From Zygnema cylindricum (Eukaryota > Streptophyta > Zygnematophyceae > Zygnematales > Zygnemataceae), in assembly GCA_037447655.1 (NCBI GenBank), contig JBBHKE010002473.1:1-64000 (forward strand): a DNA stretch of 64,000 nt. Reading direction: 5' to 3'. Under the pieces are notes generated by a model. That model was not told where the DNA came from. It made no database searches and worked only from the letters and a program-made list of their open reading frames with translations. The stretch's first letter is position 1. Each line of letters starts with the position of its first letter. Of this stretch, positions 43,429 to 54,961 are shown piece after piece. Made by a program: the position numbers and the translations under genes.

Positions 43429-46332
43429 TCAACTTCGCAGCTCCCGCAAAAAACAGGTGATAGAGGTTTGAGGGCGTGGCTCCAAAGAGGCAGGAAGAAA
43501 AGATTGATGCCAACAGTGGCTGCAGTTATCGCACACCAAGATGTTGCCAAGCGGAGAGGACAAGTTACAGGCGGAGGAATGACAAGGAGGGTCGGCAAAG
43601 TAAGTGAAGTGAAAGGTGGGTTCGTCCTCCAATCCCAGAAGATGGCAAGAGGCCACATTGATTTGATTCTCTTTAATTCTTCGACCATCCTTCCCCTCGA
43701 AGGTGAGAACTCCCTTGTTAGATACCTCTACCACTTTCAAAATTACCCACCCGGTAGAAATATATAGCGTGTCCTTCTTCAGTTGCATCCGATATACAAA
43801 GTCCTCGGGCCTAAATCGCCTTTGCCTTGGCACATAATTTCCGCTCCGGCGTTGAGAGTACCACAACTAACCCCGTTGTTGAGCCGCCTGCAAATTCACC
43901 ATGGCAAGAGGCATCTCTCGATGGAAGATTTTAGCTCTCTCGGCGATCAGTTTCTCGACAATCCCTGGTCATCCATTTTCTGGAGGACCACCGCTAGGGT
44001 CGAGGCTACCCCGGGCAGGATGGGATGTCTTCCAAATAAAACGAAGTAAGGGCTATAGGAGTGGAGGGAAGCTTGCCGGCTATACTTGTATCCCATGGCA
44101 ATCCAAGGCACCCTTCTGTCCCACTCTCCCAAATCTTTTTTAACTACATATTTCCGTAGTGACCCGTTCACTATTTGTACGCACCTTTCGACCAAAACGT
44201 CGTGTTGTGGGTGGTCCCAACTGGTCAACCAATGGTCCATGAGGCATTTCTCTAAAGATTGGTAAATTTTATAGTATATTCGAAGCCCTAGTTGGTCAAA
44301 ACCTTTGTTGGCGCCCCAAATTGTGACTGGACCCTTTGCAAAAAGGCATCTGCAATTGAGTTGGATTCTTTCCGGGACAGAACCACCAACTCTATCCATT
44401 GTGAAAAATATTCGATCATGATCAACATCAAGAGGTTCCCCCGTCTGCTGGTCGGAAGAGGCCCCAAAAAATCTAGAGACCATCGATAAAACATCCCCCG
44501 GATGGGAAGAAAATGAAGCTCGGTTCCGCCCTTTTTGTCAAAGGTTGCCTTCACTCTATCGTAGGAAGAACAAGTCTGTACAATTCGGTTGACTTGTGCC
44601 CCCAGCCTGTGCCACGAATAAGATCGTGTAAAAAGGGAAGTGGTCCGCTTCTGCCCGAAGTGTCTATATAGATTATGGAGATACATGATCGAAGTTTCTC
44701 GATTTGAGGGGGGTGGAACCAATTTCCTTTTTCCATCGGCCCATTTTCGGAGGAAAATGCCTCAGTCCCAGTCATACAACACCATCCGAGTCTGCACTCG
44801 GGATAATTGAACTTCAGCCAAGTGGGAAAGAGGAGATCCCTGCTAGATAGATTATAGAGAATCGGAGTCATTGCATATATCCTTTCGTTCATCTCCTATA
44901 CGAGCCTGTCCCTCCACGTCTACCGCAAAAGATGACACTTCCCCCCCAGATCGGGGAAGCGAGATTAAGTTAGAAGATGCTCGAACGAGTCCCAAAGTGA
45001 TCTTCTAGTCCTCAACATGCCGATCCCCAGTAGAATCCAGGGTAGAGGGGTCGAGATTTCGGCTAAGTTTGTCGGCATTCCCGTGGATTTCCCATGCTCG
45101 GTGAATAATACTGAAATCATATTTCTGTAGGATCAGAACCCATTTGGCGAGTTTGCCGGTTAACTTACTATTTTGAATGATCCATTTTAGGGGTTGATGG
45201 TCGGTAATAAGCGTGAAAAGGACCCAGTACAAATAGGGCCGAAAATGCTGAATTACCCAAAGAGCTGCGGGGAGCTCTCCTTGGTAACTGCTATAAATTC
45301 CCTTCGCTTCGTTGTTGCTCCGGCTGGCGTAAGCCACCACATACTCAACCGCGGCGTCATCTACTTGAGCCAAAACTGCTCCTAATCCAAACCTGCTCCA
45401 ATCAGTGTAAAGGAGGAAAGATTTTTGGTAATCAGGCATCCAGAACACGGGGTGATGTTTTAGGCCATCCTTCAAGAAGTGGAAGGCGATCTGTTTCTTT
45501 TTGGCCCATTGCCATTCTAGGTCCTTCTGCAGTAATTGATTTAGGGGCCGCGGGTGACTACTGAACTCATGGATAAGCCGCCAATAGTAGTTGGCGAAGT
45601 CCATGAATGTGCGAAGGGCCGAGATGTCGTGCGGTGGAGGAAGAGCGTCAAAGGCTGCCACCTCAACCATATGGGGGCCCACTGTCCTAGGGGTCACTTC
45701 ATGTCCAAGGTAAATAATTTTTTGTTCTCCAAAAATACCTTTGCCCAGGTGACATTTCAAGCTCGCTCCTTGGAGAGGAAAATCTGGACATGCTCTAAGT
45801 GTTCCTCAAAGGTCTTGGAGAAGATGATGACATCATCAATATAGCACCAGGCACAATCGATTTCTTGAATAGCTTCGTCCATTGCCCATTAGAATTTGGG
45901 CGGTGCATTCTTCATCCTAAAGGGCATGTAAATCCACTCATATAGTGTGGAGCCGGCCCAAAATGACGTTCTCTCTCGGTGCTTCGGTTCCATGGCAATT
46001 TGGTGAAACCCATTTTTCATGTCGAGGGTGGAGTATATGGTGGCCCCAGCAAGAGAGTCGAAAATCTCTTCAGAGGTCGACATCAGATACCAGTTGGAAA
46101 CGATAGCCATGTTCAGCATGCGATAATCCCCACACATCCGAAAATCTACAATTTTCCCGGACGAGTCTTTCTTGGGACGGAGAACTGTTGAGGAAGCAAA
46201 CCCATGGGGGTCGGTGCTCGGTTGAACCAATTTGGCTTCCACCAAGGTTTGGACTTTAGCCGTAATGAACTCCTTCTCCTTCAAGCTGAGAGGATACTGT
46301 TTTTGCCAAACAGTTGCCATCTCGTCGATCAA
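43429..46332 (-). pseudogene. Gypsy element H1 pol with a PHD-like C-terminal finger
   Basis: Minus-strand pol in pieces. RT: MIDEMATVWQKQYPLSLKEK, DFRMCGDYRMLN, STLDMKNGFHQIAMEPKHRE, then a stop and YIDDVIIFSKTFEEHLEHVQ near 45838. RNase H: FLLYTDWSRFGLGAVLAQVD, ITDHQPLKWIIQNSK. Integrase: LHNLYRHFGQKRTTSLFTRS, RWSLDFLGPLPTSRRGNLLM, DHWLTSWDHPQHDVL, YSPYFVLFGRHPILPG. The C-terminal frame (43866-43429) reads PEDFVYRMQLKKDTL and GRRIKENQINVASCHL. It then holds a Cys/His cluster with C95, C100, C112, C115, H120 (ILVCDNCSHCWHQSF) resembling a PHD finger; the following Cys is Phe. Multiple stops; no LTR identified. Confidence 0.8.
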
Positions 46333-46362
46333 ATCATTTCGTAAAGGGGTTCTTTAGTAGAT

Positions 46363-46864
46363 GTCGACATCTGTTTTTGACCATGAGAACACCTGCTATA
46401 ACAGAGTACATATTTTAGCACTTAGCGGCTGGAAACTAGGCTGCTATAGTTGCGGTTGCAGAGCAGCGCAGCTGCGATTCCCTACGAGCGCAACATAGCA
46501 ACGTAGCAACGCAGTAGATTAGCGTATCAATTTGGCAGCGCAGCATAGCAACGCTGCGAAATGTAGATTGAACTGTATTGTTCTAAAAATATATTTTGGA
46601 TAGATTTTGATTGATCTTGAAGGTCCACGTGTACAATTAAACAATAATAGGTTGACTTGCCGACAGTTGGTTTAAATAGTGGAGTAGACTTAGCGCAAGG
46701 ACTGACTCTTTGGGTAGACCTTCGCAGCGAGCGTTGGATGTTGTAATCTCCATCCGAGTAATAAAGCGCAACCTTTACTTGCCCTTGTTGTGTGATCTTG
46801 CTATTGCTACGAGGAGGTCCTTGGTATCCTCCGCTGTGCACTGTGGTGTTTTGTCCCTTTTACA
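46363..46864 (+). mobile_element. Gypsy H2, probable 5' LTR
   Basis: About 500 bp ending ..TTTTACA, one base before the primer site. The start is placed at TGTCGACATCTG because H1 homology ends just before it. The interior holds AGCGCAGC and TAGCAACG words in repeats. No 3' partner was found. Confidence 0.45.
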
Positions 46865-46865
46865 C

Positions 46866-46877
46866 TGGTATCGGGGC
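46866..46877 (+). promoter_or_regulatory. Primer-binding site of gypsy H2
   Basis: TGGTATCGGGGC, a variant of the tRNA-Met 3'-end site TGGTATCAGAGC, about 105 bp before the gag ATG at 46983. Confidence 0.7.
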
Positions 46878-46982
46878 AACTCCTTGTGACTCGACAGCAT
46901 CGCCGACCACGGCGTGTCCACCGCAGAAATGTTAGCGCAAGATCTCTGAGAGTTAGAAAATGTTAGATTACAGAATTCAAAA

Positions 46983-49900
46983 ATGAGCAACACCGTTACA
47001 ACATTGGAAGCTCATCTTGGCGAACGTTCGCATGGAGGGGCAGAGAGAGACTTAAGGAGACCGAAGTTAAGACTTCCCGACGAATTTGATCCGGCCAAGC
47101 ACATGAACCTTAACACGTGGTTGTTTCCATTGCAAATTATCTCGAAAATTTTCCTAGTCTATCAGACCAGGAGAAGATTCACTACGCGGGTGGTCTTCTT
47201 AAAGGAGCAGCGGGAGCATGGTGGAGGATAATGGTTGAAAACAATGAGACGCCGACGGTTTGGGCTCTATTCATCCAACTCCTCCGCAACTCTTGGCAAC
47301 CTGTCAATACGGTTAAGGCTGCGAGAGATAAAATTAAAGTATTCAAACAACGAACTTCGGTGTTGGAGTTTACACAACGGTTTTTCGAGTGCAAGGTTCA
47401 AATACCTACGATGACGGAGGATGAAGTCGTGGATCGCTACGTGAAGGGGCTTAAAGCATCCATTCGTAGTGATGTGGAGCAATGGCTGGCTAGGAAAAGT
47501 ACACCTCCTAGTCTCTCGGCAATCATCCAGTTTGCTGAACAGACTAATTCGGTAGACTTTACCTTTCGTAGACCCTACCATTATGGGTCGAGCAGTGGCG
47601 GAGGAGGTCGACACGACGATGGTCTGACTCCCATGGAGCTCGGATCAATTAATAAGAATAAGGAGGTGGTCAACGTGCTGCGGAAAAAGAAGAAGACTAC
47701 CAAAGCTAGGACCTATGACTTGTCCTCCGAGGAGCTCCAACGGAGGAAGAAAAACGGTTTATGCTTCTAATGCCGGTCCCCAGACCATATGGCCCAAGAG
47801 TGCCCAAAACGGAGAAGTTCCAAAAAGGGCAAATTGAACGTCATGAGATTAGCTGGTGAAGGAGGAGACCCTTTGATATTTCGAGGTCGAATCAGAGTGA
47901 GCGCAGTTAGTTTCATGGTGGACTTCGGTGAATCAGGGAATTTCATCAATGAGGTGACGGTGAAAAGATTGAAACTTCCTCTCGTGGTGGTAAGGGATCG
48001 TCAGTCGATACAATTGGCCGACGGAAGTTCATTGGCCATTACCCATCGTACTCCGAGGTTACGCTTTGTAATTGGGAGGTTTTAATGGTACGACACACTT
48101 CATGTATTACCTCTTGGAGACCATGAGGTAATCTTCGGGAAGCTGTGGCTATAAATATGGAATCGGACAATTGACTGGAGAAGTGGCGGCATGAGAGTGA
48201 ATAAAGGTGAAGAAGAGTTTGAGGTAAAAGCGTGAGCGGCTGGTAAGGGAGCGGAAGAGGGAGGCCTACTTTCGGCCTTACAGCTAAAGAGGGCACTCAA
48301 GATGGGGGAGACGATTGGTATGGCGGTCATCCAGCCTATAGAGGAAACGTAGGAGGATATTTCGGAGGAATGGAAGAAGAAATACTCGGACTTCGACTCA
48401 AAAGAAAGTGACGACACTACAAAGACTTCTGAAGAGGCCCGCAAAGTTGTGACAAAACTTCTCGAGGAGTATGTTGACGTTTTTCCCCCGAAGCTCCCAC
48501 AAGGATTACCTCCAAAGCAGTAGGTAGACCACAAGATAGAGCTTGTGACCCAAGCGGTACCCCCGGCTAATCAGATGTACAAGATGAGTTACACCAAATT
48601 AGACAAACTCAAAAAGCAACTTGCGAAGTTGGTCGAAGCCAGGGCAATTGAACCGAGCAAGTCACTGTATAGAGCCCCCGTCCTCTTCGTGAATAAGAAA
48701 GATGGAGGTTTTCGTATGTGTGTGGATTATTGAGCGCTAAACAAGTTAACGGTAAAGAATGCGTACCCTCTACCGAGGATAGACGAATTGTGGGATCGAT
48801 TACGAGGAGCTAAATTTTTTTCGACAATAGACTTGCGGAGCGGTTATCATCAGATCAGAATTGCTGAGGAAGATGTGGAAAAGACAGCGTTTAGAACTCG
48901 ATACGGCCATTTTCAGTTTCGAGTTATGCCGTTCAGGTTGACTAATGCACCGGCAACTTTAATGCATTTGATGAATTCCATCATTCGACAATATTTGGAC
49001 GCATTTGTGATCATTTAGACGATATCTTGGTGTATAGCCGCACGCTGGAGGATCATATGAAGCATCTGCAGACGGTCGTGCAAGTCCTTCGGGAGAACCA
49101 GTTGTACGCAAAAAGAAGTAAATGTGACTTCTTGAAAGAGAAAATTGATTTTTTGGGCCATGTGGTGAGTCGGGAGGGCATCGCAGTGGATCCGAATAAA
49201 ACTAGGGCAGTGAAGGAGTGGCCGCAACCGGCCAACATTACAAAGTTATGGAGCTTTCTTGAATTATGCTTGTACTATCGTTGTTTTGTTGAAGGGTTTG
49301 CACAAATTGCTGCACCACTCACAGAATTACTCAAAAATGACGTGCCCTATGAGTGGAAATCGACGCAAGGGGCAGTTTTTAAAACGCTAAAGGAGCGGTT
49401 GGTTACCGCCTTTGTGTTAGCTGTTCCCGACCCAAACTTGCCTTGGACCATAATCATTGACGCCAGCGGTACGACTATTGGAGCGATCCTTATGTAAGAT
49501 CAGGGAAGAGGCCTCCAACCTATTACCTACGACAGTCGAAAACTAAAGGCAGCGGAGCTTAACTGGGCCACACATGAGAAACAAACAATCGCAATCATAA
49601 ATACGTTGGAGGTTTGGAAATGTTACGTTCATGTACAACGGATCACAGTTATCACAGATCACAGTTATCACGGATCACGGTTATCACGGATGACCACACC
49701 CTACAGTACCCGCAAACATAGCCGGAGTTGTCTAGGAAACAAGTGCGATGGATGACGTTTCTTCAGACTTTCGGATCGGAACTTGTTATAGAGTACAAGC
49801 CGGGAAAGACGAACCCGGCGGATGCGCTGTCTAGAAAACCCGACGTTGCTGCGCGGGTGATAGAGCAATGGTCGCAAGCATCGCATGATAGTAGCGCAAA

Positions 49901-50000
49901 TTTTGTGAAAAAAAACACCGTTGCATCAAACGCAATGTAAGATCCGACACTCAGCGCAGTAACCAGTACGTTACAAGTGGACGAGTAGTGGTTCAGTAGA
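46983..50000 (+). pseudogene. Gypsy H2 gag-pol (stops, shifts)
   Basis: Gag: LRRPKLRLPDEFDPAKHMNL, a frameshift, then NYLENFPSLSDQEKIHYAGG and AAGAWWRIM. CCHC knuckle CFxCRSPDHMAQEC near 47760. Protease SFMVDFGESGNFINE (DSG replaced by DFG). [51 protein letters not shown], then the YVDD-like box decayed by a TAG near 49017 ([13 protein letters not shown]). RNase H: TIIIDASGTTIGAILM and KQVRWMTFLQTFGSELVIEY with NPADALSRKPDV to 49850. A four-fold 16-bp repeat near 49640-49690 disrupts RNase H. Integrase is absent. Confidence 0.85.
49638..49690 (+). repeat. 16-bp tandem repeat in gypsy RNase H
   Basis: GATCACAGTTATCACG-type units occur about four times, expanding the codons for ITDH in RNase H and shifting the frame afterwards. 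Confidence 0.75.
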
Positions 50001-50340
50001 ATCAAGGCGGCTTACAACGAAGACGAGAGAATCAGGGAACTCTGTCGAGCGTGCCGGAAACATCGGAGGAGGGCCCACTGCCCCGGGTGATTAGCCTTGG
50101 AGTCTTACAAACAACCCTCCCCAGAATGCGAATGCTCCCCACAACCATGCTTGTGCCTAAATGATGCCCGCCTTGTTCCTATGGGCATGTATGCAAAGGT
50201 GGGGATGAGTGCTTGGGGAGGGCGAAAAGATATCCCCTCCCCCCTCTCATTCCCCCTCCTAGACGGGGGAAAGGAGTGAACCTTTAGAGGTGGAGCCGGG
50301 TCCTTGATTTAGTGACTTTCTGTTGGAAGCCTAACAAAAA
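50001..50340. other. Unassigned sequence between gypsy fragments
   Basis: 50020-50090 may still be the gypsy linker (CRKHRRRAHC). 50100-50330 is C/T-rich with CTCCCCCCTCTCATTCCC and resembles nothing else in the window. Confidence 0.35.
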
Positions 50341-50344
50341 TCCT

Positions 50345-51001
50345 CTCAAAATCCGCTATGCATTTGATGAATTCCATCTTTCGACAATATTTGGACGCGT
50401 TTGTAATCGTCTTTCTAGACGATATCTTCGTGTATAGCCGCACGCTGGAGGATCATATGAAGCATCCGCGAACAGTCCTGCAAGTCCTTCGGGAGAACGA
50501 GTTGTACGCAAAAAGAGGTAAATGCGACTTCTTCAAAGAGAAAATTGATTTTTTGGGCCATGTGGTGAGCCGGGAGGGCATCGCAGTGGATCCGAATAAA
50601 ACCAGGGCAGTGAAGGAGTGGCCGCAGCCGGCGAACATTACAGAGTTACGAAGCTTTCTTGGATTATGCTCCTACAATCGTCGTTTTGTTGAAGGGTTCG
50701 CACAAATTGCTGCACCACTCACGGAATTACTCAAAAATGACGTGCCCTATGAGTGGAAATTGGCGCAAGGGGTAGCCTTTAAAACGCTAAAGGAGCGGTT
50801 GGTTACCGCCCCTGTGTTAGCAGTTCTCGACCTAGACTTGCCTTGGACGATAATCACCGACGCCAGCGATACGGCTATTGTAGCGATCCTTATGCAGGAT
50901 CAAGGAAGAGGCCTCCAACCCATTGCCTACGATAGTCGAAAACTAAAGGCAGCGGAGCTTAACAAGGCCACACACGAGAAAGAAACAATCACAATCATAA
51001 A
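50345..51001 (+). pseudogene. Gypsy H3: RT thumb and RNase H start
   Basis: An open 220-codon frame: [106 protein letters not shown]. It repeats the H2 segment at 48965-49600 with fewer lesions (intact FLDD box, no stop). It begins abruptly and is cut by an LTR at 51002. Confidence 0.85.
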
Positions 51002-51225
51002 TGTTGTTTTTAGAAAGATTTAGTTCTCTCTATGCCTCAGCTGTGAGGGAGAGAGAGCTGTTCAGGACTTCAGTTATTTTTTGGTTGAGTTCGGTTCAGT
51101 ACTTACCGAAATTAGTGTGACAGTGAAGTTGGGAGTTCACGTTTCATTCACACTTAGGACACGCGTCGTCACTTGAGAGAAATGCGTGAGTATGACCTCC
51201 GTGGACGTACGGAAATTCGGCAGGA
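51002..51225 (+). mobile_element. LTR start inserted in H3
   Basis: TGTTGTTTTTAGAAAGATTTAGTTC follows ATCATAAA of the gypsy frame. It resembles the left end of the nested element at 22700 (GAATTAGAAAGCTTTAGTTC). Homology ends where F5 LTR sequence begins, so this copy is truncated. Confidence 0.5.
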
Positions 51226-51724
51226 CCACGGGAATTCGTGAATCGACATCACATATGTACGGTCCACTTGATACCACGTCATCAAAATTGTGATCTCTTA
51301 AAAAAAAAGTCGGCGGACGCCGTCCGCCCTTCAAATGTACCATGACCCACTTGGCGAAATTAATCTGTACCTTCAAATATTTTCCGAACTGAAATTGCGT
51401 CCTTTGCAATAAATGCGCCTGTCGCAAATAAAGTACACATGTCCAAATACGACGCTCGGTACTGGCGGCGTACATATTCAATATTTCGTATATTTCACAT
51501 CTGATCGCTTCCCGATCCGCCGTCCATTTGCAAACGTATTCCAAGCCACTCAATTACTCCCTCACGTCCTTTTAATTCCAATCGTTCAATTACTCCCCAC
51601 AATCCACAAATCCATTCGAACCTCTATTTGTACCACCACATTATTTCCAGTAATAATCTACGCACGAAATGTTGCGTGCGCACAAAATGTGGTGTACGCA
51701 CGAAACTAACATTTCAAAACAACA
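51226..51724 (-). mobile_element. Element F5, 3' LTR (truncated)
   Basis: Minus orientation. It starts TGTTGTTTTGAAATGTTAG at 51724 after a polypurine-like TCGGGTGAG. It matches 53990-54470 closely, for example the GGCGGACGCCGTCCGCC-type block near 51310. The far end is lost near 51226. Confidence 0.7.
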
Positions 51725-52320
51725 CTCACCCGAAATTTTAGTTTCGTGCACCCATAATAAAGTATGCAACGTGTCAAATGTAATTATACCTTTTTGTGCC
51801 TCTAAATTTCTCCATTTGTTTTTCCTCCATTCAAACGTCACCACTGCTTCTGCTGACGTCACCAGTGCTCCAATTGCTTGCTGCCATGTCTTTCAAAATC
51901 CTTCCTTCTTAAACACACCATTGCTTCCACTACCTCTTTCTAGGTCTTCAAAAGTAAAAACTTTCCTTTTCATACAATTTCAAAATTCAAAGTTCTAAAT
52001 CCGAAATTCCTCAAAAATATTACTAAATGTAAAAGATAATCACTTCCCTAAAATTATTTTTCACGATGCTTTCTTTTGACCATTTTCTGCACATGTTATC
52101 TTCTACAGTTTATCCTTTGACTTCTACTTCTTTTCTTTGTTTTCTTAATATATTTTGGTATTTTCTCAATTTTCGAACTTTTGTTTTCTTTTCCAATATT
52201 ATAAACTTCCTCTCCTACTACAAATTTTTGAACATTTTTTCTTTCTCCCTCTTTAGGTACAATAATCTCCTCATGCAAATTATTTTCAGTTTCCACTTCC
52301 AATTGACCTTCACTCTCGCC
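51725..52320 (-). mobile_element. Element F5 interior 3' of gag, non-coding
   Basis: About 600 bp between the end of the gag frame and the 3' LTR, AT-rich with no protease, integrase or RT motif on either strand. This is where pol would lie in an autonomous element. Confidence 0.6.
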
Positions 52321-52322
52321 AT

Positions 52323-53300
52323 TTATCTCACTACATTAACCTCTTCCTCCTGTAAATCTTTATCACTCAGCAATCTGTCGTCGGAAAAATCGACAAAAAC
52401 CAAATCCTTTTCGGGCACCACTTTCTCCACTCTATTTTCGGCGACAGCAAATGTTTCCCTTCTTTCCTCATTTTCCATATTTCGAAAATTAGTATTTGGC
52501 AAGTATACAAATTCATCGACGCGAAGTATAGCCCTTTGTGTAGGGGGCCGAACTCGATTGTCATCCCATCCATTTTTGAAATTCCTTGTGACACATGCAC
52601 TTTTATATAATGGACATACCATGAAGGTATGCCCTAAATCATTACAGTAAACACATTTTTTTGATTTACCACTTTTCTTATTTTTCTGAAACTGTGATCT
52701 CACACCCCGAAAATTCCCCCTATTCTTTAAAGCCTCTTTATCATCCTTTTCATCTAAAACAAATCTGATTGCTAAAGGTAAGTTACAATCCTTTTTATCA
52801 ACTTAGTTTAATCTATCAAAAGCACACCTATATTCCTTAGGTAATCCTTTCATTAACATGAGAACCTTCTGAACATTTGTAAAGTTTCCTTCTGCAATAT
52901 CATTTTCTGCAAACAATCTTTGCAAACTAAGGCAATATTTCAACATGCTACCTCCAGCATATTTATATTCAAATATTTTTGTAGCACTAATCATCCAGTG
53001 ATACACAAAATTATTTTGATAAGTGCATTCTAAACACTTCCATAATTCAGCTACACTTTTCACATCAAGGTACATCATTACAAATTCCTTAGTCATAGAT
53101 AGCTTGATAATCCTCAAGCACTCCAGGTTTTTCTCCTCCCATTCAGCCGATGTTTCGACACATGTCCCATCCACTACATCCATCAGTTTCCTCAACTTGA
53201 AGTAGCTCTCCATAATACTCCTCCAACAATAATATTCAATTCCATCAAATATGGGTAAGTATGATTCATCCAATATGAGTAGCCATGGGCGTGGGCCCAT
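52323..53300 (-). pseudogene. Element F5 gag (one internal stop)
   Basis: From ATG 53300, inside the primer site, one frame runs to 52323 with a single TAA near 52803. It opens MGPRPWLLILDESYLPIFDG and continues YYCWRSIMESYFKLRKLMDV, TYQNNFVYHW, GGSMLKYCLSLQRLFAENDI, KVLMLMKGLPKEYRCAFDRL, the layout of UBN2-type copia gag. A CCHC knuckle CVYCNDLGHTFMVC (CX2CX4HX4C) follows near 52630, then an acidic tail. This is a capsid/nucleocapsid gene without attached pol. Confidence 0.8.
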
Positions 53301-53304
53301 AACC
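53291..53304 (-). promoter_or_regulatory. Half-tRNA primer site of F5 with gag ATG
   Basis: Minus-strand GGTTATGGGCCCAC directly after LTR end ..GGACAACA. ATG at 53300-53298 starts gag. Confidence 0.8.
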
Positions 53305-54961
53305 TGTTGTCCAAAGCCATTTTTAGCCATGGATTCACCCTCGGAAGCACCACAGACTACCTCAAAAATAGCCTACTTTGGATACACACAAAATTCAACA
53401 GAATCATCAAAAAAGTCTGAAATCACATTAACAGATATTATCTAGGCTATAGAATAATCTCACAATGTTTCAGACAAAAATAATAAACAGAGTGATCACA
53501 TCATCTAGTCAAAGTTGCAGAAAAATAGTCTGCCAGAACTTTGATAAAACAGACTAACTTCACAATTAAGTAAAACATAGAAAAGGCACACAATAGGCCT
53601 GAAAATCTGTGAAAATATTAACAAAATAAAGAAGAACACATATACAGAATATCAGATAATTCTGACATCAGATCTGAGAGCAATACTCAGACAAAATTAC
53701 CAAAAATGATCATAAACAGTTTTTGGTAGAGAAAGTTCCCTAAGTCCTAAAATGACTAAGTCATACAAATATATACAAGAGCTTACTGCTGAATGTACGG
53801 AGGCATACCAGCCGTACGCTATCTACTAGCTACCTCTGTTAATGTTGGTATACCCGAAAACTTCAAGGTATGTCTGAAATGAGTAAATCTACATTAATAA
53901 TTAATGCACAAAAAGACAAAACAATGTTCTATCAAAATATTTACACCGACGCTTCCGAAAAATACGCGTACTGCGTGTCAAATTGATTAGTCACTTGTGG
54001 ACAAAACCACATAGTGAATCGACATCACATATGTACGGTCCACTTGATACCGCGTCATCAAAATTGTGATCTCTTAAAAAAAAAGCCAGCGGACGCCGTC
54101 CGCCCTCCAAATGTACCATGACCCACTTGCCGAAATTAATCTGTACCTTCAAATCCTTTCCGTACTGAAATTGCGTCCTTTGCAATAAATGTGCCTGTCG
54201 AAATACGACGCTCCGTACTGGCGGCGTACATATACAACATTTCGTATATTTCACATCGGATCGCTTCCCGATCCGTCGTCCATTTGCAAACGTATTCCAA
54301 GCCACTCAATTACTCCCTCACGTCTTTTTAATTCCAACCGTTCAATTACTCCCCACAATCCACAAATCCATTCGAACCTCTATTTGTAACACCACATTAT
54401 TTTCAGTAATAATCTACGCACGAAACGTTGCGTGCGCATAAAATGTGGCGTACGCACGAAACTAACACTTCAAAACATAGTTGTTCAAGGCGTTTAGTGC
54501 GAACGATTTAATCGCGACGAATTATACGTAACAAACGCATTGAAGCTTTTGAAAAAATCGTAAAAATCGTGAATGATTTTTCGTCCGTACGATCCCGTAC
54601 ATGTAAACAAAAATAAATTTCACATATACCGCAGTTTGTACCATTTTCGTACATTTTCCATATCTTTTCGTAATAGTCCGTACATTTTTGGTACAATTCC
54701 GTACATTTCCGTAAAATTTTGTTCAGTTTACCGGACAGAAATTACTACCAAGTGCAACGTATATTTTCGTCAGATTTCGTACATTTACTGTACAAAACCG
54801 TACAGCTATCGTAAAGTACAGTTTCCGTGAATTAGCCGTTCAGTTTACCGGACAGAAAGTACATCGCGTTTTTTCCCGATTTATTCAAAAGTCACGAATT
54901 ATACGTTTTAATCGGAAAAAAGGAAAAAATAGCGCAATTTGAACAACTATGTTTCAAAACA
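53305..54961 (-). mobile_element. Element F5, 5' LTR with nested hAT-like MITE
   Basis: Minus orientation from about 54961 (TGTTTTGAAA) to 53305 (CAACA). It has the F-family hairpin (GGATCGCTTCCCGATCC near 54258) and shares TTCACCCTCGGAAGCACCA with 42090. Without the MITE it is about 1.18 kb. Confidence 0.7.
54476..54951. mobile_element. hAT-like MITE in the F5 LTR
   Basis: 476 bp, terminal inverted repeats CATAGTTGTTCAA and TTGAACAACTATG (13 exact), further ACGAATTATACG inverted pairing inside. The flanks CTTCAAAA (54468-54475) and TTTCAAAA (54952-54959) are an 8-bp target duplication with one change, as in hAT elements. The interior is rich in CCGTAC and GTACATTT words. No transposase. Confidence 0.75.

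Noticed and set aside
52066-52650. Plus-strand 194-codon Phe/Ser-rich frame
   Set aside because: It is the antisense of the F5 gag tail and of AT-rich LTR-proximal sequence.
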